Assembly: GCA_030454995.1 (NCBI GenBank)
Contig: JAKDQI010000002.1
Location: 1-41,028 of the forward strand
Length of the DNA: 41,028 nucleotides
Origin: Pseudolactococcus plantarum
GTDB taxonomy: Bacteria > Bacillota > Bacilli > Lactobacillales > Streptococcaceae
Direction of reading: 5' to 3'
Under the pieces are notes generated by a model, which saw nothing but the letters and a program-made list of their open reading frames with translations, was not told where the DNA came from and searched no databases. Position 1 is the stretch's first letter, and each line of letters opens with the position of its first letter. Positions 33,550 through 41,028 of the stretch are shown here, one piece after another. The position numbers were made by a program, and so were the translations under genes.

Positions 33550-33843
33550 TTAGTTATCCTCCATAATTGTTGGTACTTTGATAAAGCCATCTTCAGTTTC
33601 AGGAACATTTTTAAACAATTCATCTCTATCCCAACCAGCGACAGCAACGTCTTCACGCCAAGTGTTAATATTATCCGCAACATTTGATGTAAATGCTACA
33701 CCAGTTGTATCGACTTCTTCTAATTTTAAAAACATATCAACTATTTTGGTTAATGATCCAGCAAATTCTGCTGTTTCTGTCTCGTCAAATGACAACTTAG
33801 ACAAATTAGCCACATGTTTAACATCTTCTTTTGTAATTTCCAT
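33550..33843 (-). CDS. gatC: Asp-tRNA(Asn)/Glu-tRNA(Gln) amidotransferase subunit C
   Basis: [23 protein letters not shown]; immediately upstream of gatA. Confidence 0.95.
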   Translation of the reverse strand: MEITKEDVKHVANLSKLSFDETETAEFAGSLTKIVDMFLKLEEVDTTGVAFTSNVADNINTWREDVAVAGWDRDELFKNVPETEDGFIKVPTIMEDN

Positions 33844-33912
33844 GTATTCTTCCTTTTTTATTTGTCAGATTATTTACTGATTGCAAGCTTATTATATCAA
33901 TTTATCACTAGG

Positions 33913-35676
33913 TTAGTCAAAATCAATATCTAATACCAACTTCAACTCTGATAGCTGTTTTGGTTCAACGTCACTTGGTGATGCCATCATCAAGTCAACA
34001 CCTGCAGCACTTTTTGGAAAGGCAACGACTTCACGGATATTGTCTTCTCCCGTAAGCACCATAAAGATACGTTCTAAACCAAATGCACAGCCAGCATGCG
34101 GTGGCGCACCAAACTTGAAGGCTTCAAGCATGGCACCAAACTTCTCTTCTACAAAGTGTTCATCATATCCTAATATGCTGAAAGCTTTATACATCACTTC
34201 TGGATTGTAATTACGTACAGCGCCTGAACAAATTTCATAGCCATTCATGACCATATCGTATTGGTCAGCTTTAATCGCTAATTTATCAGCATCTGTCTTA
34301 GCAGCTTCTAATACAGCTACGCCACCTTTAGGTAATGAAAATGGATTATGTCCAAAGTCAACTTTACGATTTTGCTCATCATATTCATAGAATGGAAAGT
34401 CAACAACCCAACATAATGCGACTTTATTTTTATCTTTCAGATCATAAAAATCAGCAAACTCATTACGCATTCTACCCAATACTTTATTAACTGTCGCAGG
34501 TTTTCCAGCACCAAAGAAGACGATATCGCCATCTTCAGCACCTGTTTTTGCCGTAATTTCTGCTAATTCAGTTTCGCTCAAGAATTTTGCGATAGGCGAT
34601 TTGATACCACCATCTACAAAAGTGAGGTAGGCAAGACCACCAGCTCCTTCTTTTTTGGCAATTTCAGTAAAGTGATCAATTTGAGAACGTGACATACTCG
34701 CTGCACCTTTTACACAAATTGCTTTGACTTTTTTAGCGTTCTTGAAAACAGCAAATTCAGTCGTTGCTAGCGTTTCATCTAAATCAACTAGTGTCATACC
34801 AAATCGCAAATCAGGTTTATCACTACCATAAATATTCATCGCATCTTCATAAGCAATACGTGGAATTTCTGCTGATACTAAATCTTTTCCAGCAAAATCT
34901 TTAACTAAGTTTTGGATAAGCACTTCCATCTCACGACGAATTTCTTCGCCATCTTCGACAAAGGCACGTTCTACATCAAGTTGGTAAAAATCACCATAAA
35001 GACGATCAGCACGTGGATCTTCATCACGGAAACATGGTGCAATTTGATAATATTTATCTACACCACCTACCATAAGCAGTTGTTTGAACTGTTGTGGTGC
35101 TTGAGGTAGTGCATAGAATTTACCAGCATGAATACGACTTGGTACTAGAAAGTCGCGCGCACCTTCTGGAGAAGAATTCGCTAAGATCGGTGTTTGGACT
35201 TCCAAGAATTCTTGATCTTCCATAAAACGACGAATAAATGACAAATATTTTGCACGGCGTTTTAAAGTTTCTTGCATTTTAGCACGACGTAAATCTAAAT
35301 AACGATATTTTAGTCGTAATTCTTCACTAGATTTATTGGCTTCATTTAATGAAATTGGTAATGGTTTTGAGGCATTCAAAATCGTGAATGTTTCTGCCAC
35401 TAATTCTATTTTACCAGTTGTGATATTTGGATTTTCTAAGCCTTCACCACGCTCGCGGATTAAACCTGTCACAGCAATTGCGTACTCATCACGTAAGTGT
35501 TCTGCTGCTGAAAAATTAGCAACATTTTCAGGTTGGATAACAACTTGTAGTAATCCTGCATCATCACGTAAGTCGATGAAAATTACCCCACCATGATCTC
35601 GGCGTGAATTAACCCAACCTTTTACGGTTACTTGTTCACCTTGTTTTGTAATTGTGCTAGTTGTTTTTGTTCTCAT
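33913..35676 (-). CDS. aspS: Aspartyl-tRNA synthetase
   Basis: VKGWVNSRRDHGGVIFIDLRD, class II motifs (FRDEDPRADRLYGDFYQLD, GAPPHAGCAFGLERIFMVL). Confidence 0.98.
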   Translation of the reverse strand: MRTKTTSTITKQGEQVTVKGWVNSRRDHGGVIFIDLRDDAGLLQVVIQPENVANFSAAEHLRDEYAIAVTGLIRERGEGLENPNITTGKIELVAETFTILNASKPLPISLNEANKSSEELRLKYRYLDLRRAKMQETLKRRAKYLSFIRRFMEDQEFLEVQTPILANSSPEGARDFLVPSRIHAGKFYALPQAPQQFKQLLMVGGVDKYYQIAPCFRDEDPRADRLYGDFYQLDVERAFVEDGEEIRREMEVLIQNLVKDFAGKDLVSAEIPRIAYEDAMNIYGSDKPDLRFGMTLVDLDETLATTEFAVFKNAKKVKAICVKGAASMSRSQIDHFTEIAKKEGAGGLAYLTFVDGGIKSPIAKFLSETELAEITAKTGAEDGDIVFFGAGKPATVNKVLGRMRNEFADFYDLKDKNKVALCWVVDFPFYEYDEQNRKVDFGHNPFSLPKGGVAVLEAAKTDADKLAIKADQYDMVMNGYEICSGAVRNYNPEVMYKAFSILGYDEHFVEEKFGAMLEAFKFGAPPHAGCAFGLERIFMVLTGEDNIREVVAFPKSAAGVDLMMASPSDVEPKQLSELKLVLDIDFD

Positions 35677-35740
35677 TTCTTCTCCTATATACGTATTGCC
35701 TTCTAATCAATGTAACACACGACGTTATCAATACATGTCA

Positions 35741-35940
35741 TAAAAAAATAGCACCACATCTCCTGTCTAAAAAGGACGAGAGTCGTGGTGCCACCTTAAT
35801 TTGTCATTTATCTATTCAGTAAATGACCTCTTTTTTTTATTCACAATAATTTAAAAATAGTGTTCTTCATCTTATCCATCTGACACCATTTTCAGCAACA
35901 GGTGTTCTCTAAACAGATTTTTGATAAGATTACTGCTATT
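35741..35940 (-). promoter_or_regulatory. T-box riboswitch leader upstream of aspS-gatCAB
   Basis: Minus strand: stem I AATAG-CAGTA-ATCTTATC ... GATAAGAT-GAAGAACA-CTATT, T-box AAGGTGGCACCACG, terminator hairpin GCACCAC...GTGGTGC followed by T7. Confidence 0.93.
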
Positions 35941-35951
35941 TTGTAATGAAT

Positions 35952-36740
35952 TTAGAAGTTGCGTCCTTCAAGTTTTTCATAAATACCTGAATTAACAACT
36001 TTCAAATAAGTTCCCTTCATACCTAGAGAACGAGATTCGATAATCCCTGCTGATTCAAGCTTACGCAAGGCATTAACAATAACCGAACGTGTAATACCAA
36101 TTTTATCAGCAATAACAGAAGCAGTCAAACGTCCTTCTTCTCCACCCAACTCTTCAAGGATTGCCTTAACAGCTTTCATCTCAGAGTAAGATAGTGTGCT
36201 AACTGCCATATTAACAGCTGCTGATTTACGGATGCTTTCTTCCATTTTTTCAATTTGAAGGTTAGATAGTTGAATACCAATGACAGTCGTTGCAATCTCT
36301 ACAAGCACCAAGTCATCTTCATCAAATTCACCCTCGTTACGCCAGATAATAAATGTACCCAAACGCAACCCACTACCATAAATCGGTGCCACAGTCGTTT
36401 TACCATTCGGGAAGTCTTTGATAACTTCTTGTGGGTAGAGTGACAATACCGCATCAGCTGGCAAGTTAGCTTCAGTATCGTAAGTACGTGAAGCAACTTG
36501 TACATACTCAGCTGAAAGCTTTCTCTCATCAAACATCGCTTCTACACGATCATTATTTGTTTTATAAGGCATCGCATAGCCTAGTACATCACCATGTCCA
36601 TCGATGACTAATGAATTACAATCGATGACACCTGAAAGACGTTCAGATAATCCTTTGTAAGGGAGTACATCACCTGAATTGTTCAATCCTTCTTGTAAAA
36701 TCGCTGTTATCTTTCTAGTATTTTCTAATAAAGTAGCCAT
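35952..36740 (-). CDS. codY: GTP/BCAA-sensing global regulator CodY
   Basis: [19 protein letters not shown] region, C-terminal w[44 protein letters not shown]. Confidence 0.98.
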   Translation of the reverse strand: MATLLENTRKITAILQEGLNNSGDVLPYKGLSERLSGVIDCNSLVIDGHGDVLGYAMPYKTNNDRVEAMFDERKLSAEYVQVASRTYDTEANLPADAVLSLYPQEVIKDFPNGKTTVAPIYGSGLRLGTFIIWRNEGEFDEDDLVLVEIATTVIGIQLSNLQIEKMEESIRKSAAVNMAVSTLSYSEMKAVKAILEELGGEEGRLTASVIADKIGITRSVIVNALRKLESAGIIESRSLGMKGTYLKVVNSGIYEKLEGRNF

Positions 36741-36803
36741 GATTCTCCTGTTTTTTTAAAGTTTAGATATCTCAATTATAACAAATTAAACCAAAAATAC
36801 AAC

Positions 36804-36818
36804 AATATTCAGAAAATT
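36804..36818. promoter_or_regulatory. CodY box upstream of codY
   Basis: AATATTCAGAAAATT versus consensus AATTTTCWGAAAATT: 14/15 match. Confidence 0.75.
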
Positions 36819-36844
36819 ATTTATTGTTTTGTTTTAAGACACAA

Positions 36845-38266
36845 TTACCTGCAGTATTGGTGTAAAAATCGTGTCATCTTCTCTTGGATCATAGCCAATT
36901 CATCTAATCGCGGCATATACACGATACGGAAATGATCTGGCTCTTTCCAGTTAAACCCACGTCCTTGAACAAGCATTACTTTTTCTTGCTTGAGAAAATC
37001 TAAAACAAATTGCTCATCATCTTGAATGTCATACATATTCCTATCGATTTTAGGGAAAATATAGAAGGCTGCTTTTGGTTTAACAGCTGAGATACCAGGG
37101 ATTTCATTCATCGCTTTATAAATAAACTCACGTTGTTCATAGATGCGTCCTCCCGGCAACAACAGCTCATCTATTGACTGTGTCCCACCTAAAGAAGTCT
37201 GGATAACTTGTTGCGCTAAGACATTTGAACACAAACGCATACTAGCCAACATGTCTAAACCTTCAATATAGCCTTTTGCATGTTTTTTCTCTCCAGAAAG
37301 CACCATCCAACCGACACGGAATCCAGCAATTCTATGTGATTTAGATAGTCCACCCATAGTCACAACAAATAAATCTGGTGCTAAACTAGCAATGGGTACA
37401 TGCTGTAAACCATCCATAATCACACGATCATAAATCTCATCTGAAAAAATGATCAAATTATGTTGGCGCGCTACTTCTGCAATCTCTAACAATAACTCTT
37501 TTGGATAAACAGCTCCCGTAGGATTATTAGGGTTAATGATGACAATTGCTTTAGTATTTGAGGTAATTTTAGACTTGATATCTGCGATATCAGGAAACCA
37601 CTCTGCTGATTCATCACAAAGATAATGTACCGCATTACCGCCTGCCAAACTTACTGATGCTGTCCATAATGGATAATCTGGCATAGGGATTAATACCTCA
37701 TCTCCATTATTTAACAGTCCATTCATTGACATAGAGATTAACTCACTCACGCCATTGCCGGTATAAATATCGTTCACATCAACATTTGGAAACCCATGCA
37801 GTTGACAATACTGCATAATTGCTTTTCTAGCACTAAAGATTCCCTTACTATCTGAGTAGCCTTCACTATCACGTGCATTCATAATCAAGTCGCGTAATAC
37901 TTCATCCGGTGCTGTGAAGCCGAATTCTGCCGGATTACCTGTATTAAGGCGTAGGATTTTCTCACCGTTTGCGCGCATCCGGTTTGCTTCATCTAATACT
38001 GGGCCACGAATATCATAGGCTACATGATCCAATTTACTTGATTTTTCAAATTTGTCCATTCTTTCCCCTAACTCGTTAGTTTCTTTTGTAATCTCTATTA
38101 ACTCAACACCATATAATTCAGCTAATTTTCTGAGACTTTCTTCCTTAGGTTTTGCGTTCCCTTTTTCCCAAGCCCAGTAAGAAGGCTTTGATACACCGAT
38201 ACTTCTGGCCACCTCTGCTTGACTTAGACCAGATTTTTCTCTTAGTCGAATTAGATTGTTTTTCAT
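36845..38266 (-). CDS. XRE-family HTH fused to an AlaA (YfbQ)-type alanine aminotransferase
   Basis: Residues about 1-60: LIRLREKSGLSQAEVARSIGVSKPSYWAWEKGNAKPKEESLRKLAELYGVEL (HTH_3). From about 75: HVAYDIRGPVLDEANRMRANGEKILRLNTGNPAEFGFTAPDEVLRDL ... INPNNPTGAVYPKELL ... GLSKSHRIAGFRVGWM (PLP lysine). Confidence 0.93.
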   Translation of the reverse strand: MKNNLIRLREKSGLSQAEVARSIGVSKPSYWAWEKGNAKPKEESLRKLAELYGVELIEITKETNELGERMDKFEKSSKLDHVAYDIRGPVLDEANRMRANGEKILRLNTGNPAEFGFTAPDEVLRDLIMNARDSEGYSDSKGIFSARKAIMQYCQLHGFPNVDVNDIYTGNGVSELISMSMNGLLNNGDEVLIPMPDYPLWTASVSLAGGNAVHYLCDESAEWFPDIADIKSKITSNTKAIVIINPNNPTGAVYPKELLLEIAEVARQHNLIIFSDEIYDRVIMDGLQHVPIASLAPDLFVVTMGGLSKSHRIAGFRVGWMVLSGEKKHAKGYIEGLDMLASMRLCSNVLAQQVIQTSLGGTQSIDELLLPGGRIYEQREFIYKAMNEIPGISAVKPKAAFYIFPKIDRNMYDIQDDEQFVLDFLKQEKVMLVQGRGFNWKEPDHFRIVYMPRLDELAMIQEKMTRFLHQYCR

Positions 38267-38280
38267 ACCTTTACCACTTC

Positions 38281-38308
38281 CGTTAGTTTTATTTAACTAA
38301 CGTTAGTT
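38281..38308. promoter_or_regulatory. Palindromic operator with an additional half-site upstream of the HTH-aminotransferase gene
   Basis: CGTTAGTT(38281-38288)-ttattt-AACTAACGTTAGTT(38295-38308, perfect 14-bp palindrome). Confidence 0.75.
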
Positions 38309-38333
38309 TAACACTTCTATCCTCATTCGTCAA
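38305..38333 (-). promoter_or_regulatory. Sigma-A-like promoter of the HTH-aminotransferase gene
   Basis: Minus strand TTGACG - 17 bp - TAAACT. Confidence 0.65.
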
Positions 38334-38414
38334 GTTTTTATAAGGCATCGTTATAAATGATTGATAGGCTGATGACAAGGCTAACTGATGCCACTTAACG
38401 CAAAAGTAAATCAA

Positions 38415-38446
38415 AAAAACTATCTGATTTAAAATCAAATAGTTTT
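38415..38446 (-). terminator. Terminator downstream of the DUF1292 gene
   Basis: AAAACTATCTGATTT-aa-AATCAAATAGTTTT with T-run on the minus strand. Confidence 0.7.
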
Positions 38447-38452
38447 GCTAAC

Positions 38453-38764
38453 TTAATCCTGCTCTTCAACAAATGTGTTAAAGACTTCTTCAATCATGTC
38501 CCATTCTTCATTTGCATCTTCAGGAATTGGAATCAAGTCACCTTCTGTACCATCTTCACTTTGTGTATAAGCGTAAGCTTGAATTTCTACTTCGCCATTC
38601 TCGTCTTCCTCAGCTCCTGCCGGTACGACCAAGACGTAATTTTTACCAAATTCTTCTTGCCCATCAATAGTCAAAAGAATCTCAAATAATGTTTCATTAC
38701 CTTGATCATCAACTAATGTAATAAATTCTTGTTCATGGTCGTGATTATGTGTATGTTCAGTCAT
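38453..38764 (-). CDS. DUF1292 family protein (YrzB-like)
   Basis: [39 protein letters not shown]; in ireB-ruvX-DUF1292 order. Confidence 0.92.
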   Translation of the reverse strand: MTEHTHNHDHEQEFITLVDDQGNETLFEILLTIDGQEEFGKNYVLVVPAGAEEDENGEVEIQAYAYTQSEDGTEGDLIPIPEDANEEWDMIEEVFNTFVEEQD

Positions 38765-38782
38765 TTTTTCTCCTAGATAGTG

Positions 38783-39208
38783 TTAAAAAGCTTGGCTGTC
38801 AAGATAGTTCTGCAAAATTAATACCGCTGCTAATTTATCGATATACTTTTTACGATTTTCTCGACGCGTATGCCCTTGGATCAGTATTTTTTCTGCTTGA
38901 GCAGTAGTCAAGCGCTCATCTTGATAAGCAACTGGTATACCAAACTCAGCTACCAATAAGTCACCATAATGTCTGCTCGCTTGAGCCCTGATGCCTTCAT
39001 CATTATTCATATGTTTAGGTAAGCCTAAAACAAACTTAGCTGGTTGGTATTCTTTGACTAACTCAGCTAGACGTTCAAACCCATAATCTTGCTTTGCTTC
39101 GTTAATTCGGATCGTTTCAACTGGCTGCGCTGTGTACCCTAAAAGATCACTTACCGCAACGCCAACAGTTACACTCCCAACATCTAATCCCATTATTCGT
39201 TGCATCAA
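38783..39208 (-). CDS. ruvX: Putative pre-16S rRNA nuclease / Holliday junction resolvase-like YqgF (RuvX)
   Basis: [44 protein letters not shown]. Confidence 0.95.
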   Translation of the reverse strand: MMQRIMGLDVGSVTVGVAVSDLLGYTAQPVETIRINEAKQDYGFERLAELVKEYQPAKFVLGLPKHMNNDEGIRAQASRHYGDLLVAEFGIPVAYQDERLTTAQAEKILIQGHTRRENRKKYIDKLAAVLILQNYLDSQAF

Positions 39209-39480
39209 AGATCTACACCTTGTTGTTTCAGATAGTTTTTGATCAACTCCTCAACAATGTCATCACGATCAAAGCGACGAATTTTATTACGTGCATCATT
39301 ATGACGTGGAATGTAGGCAGGATCTCCTGACAATACATAACCAACCATCTGATTAATGGGATTGTACCCTTTTTCTCCTAAAGATTTATAGACACTGGCA
39401 AGGGTTTCACCAATCTCTTTTTTGTCCGAGTCATCAAACTCGAAACGTACAGTTTCATCTGTAAAACTCATATTTGCCAC
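39205..39480 (-). CDS. IreB family regulatory phosphoprotein (DUF965)
   Basis: [79 protein letters not shown]. Confidence 0.95.
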   Translation of the reverse strand: MANMSFTDETVRFEFDDSDKKEIGETLASVYKSLGEKGYNPINQMVGYVLSGDPAYIPRHNDARNKIRRFDRDDIVEELIKNYLKQQGVDL

Positions 39481-39606
39481 CTCACTTCTGATTTATGTAG
39501 TTAACCTAATTATATGTTATTTTTGCTAAAAATTCAAATAATAGTCCTTATAATACAACTATACAAGTGTATACACGTCCTATCATCTGCAACTCTCAAT
39601 TTTCAA

Positions 39607-40528
39607 TTAAGGTAGTACATTCCCTGCTGCTTGATACAATGAATACCATTCTTCACGTGTTAATACGATATCTGATGCCTCTGTCACTTCCACAATACGT
39701 GAGGTATTCATCGTACCAATAATTGTTTGCATCTTAGCCGGATGTCGATTAATAAACGCAATCGCTATACCTGATGGTGTACTATCATACTGCTCCGCCA
39801 ACTCTATTAGGCGTTTGTTAAGCTCAGGAAATTTTTTCCATATTTCCCACAAAAGGACCTTCAAAAAAACCATATTGGAACGGCGACCAAGCTTGAATCG
39901 TCACATTTTCTATTCTTGAATACTCTAAAATACCACTATCACGCACTAATCCAGCTTGATTTGTCATATTAACATTAATTCCTGAATCAACCATACCCGT
40001 ATACATTAAGCCAAACTGCAACTGATTAATATTCATCGATTGCTGAATGGCTGTTTTCAACAACTCTATTTGGCCTGGATTTTGATTTGATACACCGAAT
40101 GCACGAACTTTACCTGCTTTTTCCAGTTGCGTAAATGCTTCTGCTACCTCTTCAGGCTCTACCAAAGTATCTGGTCTATGTAATAATAAAGCATCCAGAT
40201 AATCAGTATCTAGTCTTTTTAAACTACCTTCAACGGCTTCGATGATATGTGCTTTTGAAAAATCAAATGCTATACCGGGTCGGATCCCCACTTTAGACTG
40301 TATGTAGATATCTGATCGAGAAATAGTGGTTGCTTTTAAGGCCTTAGCAAAAATCGTTTCACAAGTGCCACCACCATAGATATCCGCATGATCAAAGAAA
40401 TTCACACCGTTATCATAAGCTGTTTGAATAATTGTAGCAACATCTAGACTAGGTTCATTCATCCTCATACATCCAAGTACGACTTGACTGGCCTTAATTT
40501 CTGTATTTGCAATTTGAATTTGTTTCAT
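39607..40528 (-). pseudogene. Aldo/keto reductase split by a frameshift at an A-run (39832-39837)
   Basis: ORF 39824-40528 carries the N-terminal AKR half (NFFDHADIYGGGTCETIFAKAL, LHRPDTLVEPEEVAEAF). ORF 39607-39873 carries the C-terminal half (EKFPELNKRLIELAEQYDSTPSGIAIAFINRHPAKMQTIIGTMN) in another frame. Confidence 0.88.
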
Positions 40529-40546
40529 ATCATCCTCCTACATACA

Positions 40547-40561
40547 TGGTAACCGGTTTCA
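40547..40561. promoter_or_regulatory. LacI/CcpA-type operator upstream of the aldo/keto reductase
   Basis: TGGTAACCGGTTTCA with AACCGGTT palindromic core. Confidence 0.4.
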
Positions 40562-40640
40562 ATTATATCAAAAAAAATAGAAATTAACCTAAAGTAAAAA
40601 TGGAAACCCTTGCTAGTATTGCTGTTTTCTCTAAATATAA

Positions 40641-40677
40641 AAAAAGAACATGGACTCGAGTTTCCATGTTCTTTTTT
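40641..40677. terminator. rpmH terminator
   Basis: AAAAAGAACATGGA-...-TCCATGTTCTTTTTT. Confidence 0.85.
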
Positions 40678-40680
40678 ATG

Positions 40681-40815
40681 TTATGCAGTTAAAACTGCAC
40701 GGCCTTTACGACGACGGCTAGCGACTACGCGACGACCATTTTTAGTTGCCATACGTTTACGGAAACCATGTGTTTTTTGACGTTTACGTTTACTTGGTTG
40801 AAAAGTGCGTTTCAT
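40681..40815 (-). CDS. rpmH: 50S ribosomal protein L34
   Basis: Manual translation: [44 protein letters not shown]; below the size cutoff of the ORF track. Confidence 0.98.
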   Translation of the reverse strand: MKRTFQPSKRKRQKTHGFRKRMATKNGRRVVASRRRKGRAVLTA

Positions 40816-41028
40816 AAATATTTTCCTCCTGTACAGAATTTTGGGTTGTAAGTATAACCTACAATCTTTATGTCTAGCCTAGGCTTTTGATCAGTTACTA
40901 AACATACCTTAATATTATATCGTTTTTATAGTCCGCTGTCAATATCATCTTATGTTTCTGATTTGATTTTATTTTAAGTATAAAAAATCTCTTGAATACT
41001 ATCAGCTCAGTGAGGGGTTTTCTGATAC

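Noticed and set aside
39607-39873. Treating the 88-aa ORF as an independent gene
   Set aside because: Its sequence is the C-terminal part of an aldo/keto reductase and its first residues (MVFLKVLLWEIWK) are an out-of-frame reading of the upstream half.
1-41028. CRISPR arrays, tRNA/rRNA genes, transposases, prophage genes
   Set aside because: None seen on reading both strands; repeats present are short operators or terminators.

Overview
This is a 41 kb chromosomal window from a low-GC lactic acid bacterium. Gene content and order (galP-M-K-T-E, codY, gatCAB, fakA/asp23) suggest Lactococcus or a close Streptococcaceae relative; this is inference from family recognition, not a database match. 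Most of it is housekeeping: ruvA, mutL, mutS, ylbF-like, argR, argS, fakA-like, asp23-like, rpmB, the Leloir gal operon with an RpiR regulator, polA, aspS-gatCAB behind a T-box, codY, ruvX, ireB-like, rpmH. Points worth a second look: (1) an XRE-HTH/AlaA-type aminotransferase fusion whose sigma-A-like promoter is overlapped by a 14-bp perfect palindrome and flanked by a third copy of the same half-site; (2) a T-box before aspS-gatC-gatA-gatB whose specifier loop shows AAC (Asn), or overlapping GAA, but no GAC (Asp); (3) galM interrupted by one in-frame TAA at codon 268, removing the segment with the catalytic glutamate at codon 304; (4) an orphan membrane protein gene between mutS and mutL; (5) a LytTR / DUF6622-like / DUF3021-like cluster with a repeated CAGTATACT motif; (6) paired repeats 32 bp apart plus a perfect cre upstream of galP; (7) an aldo/keto reductase split by a frameshift at an A6 run; (8) an ABC ATPase remnant at the left edge. 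No CRISPR array, tRNA, rRNA or transposase was seen.
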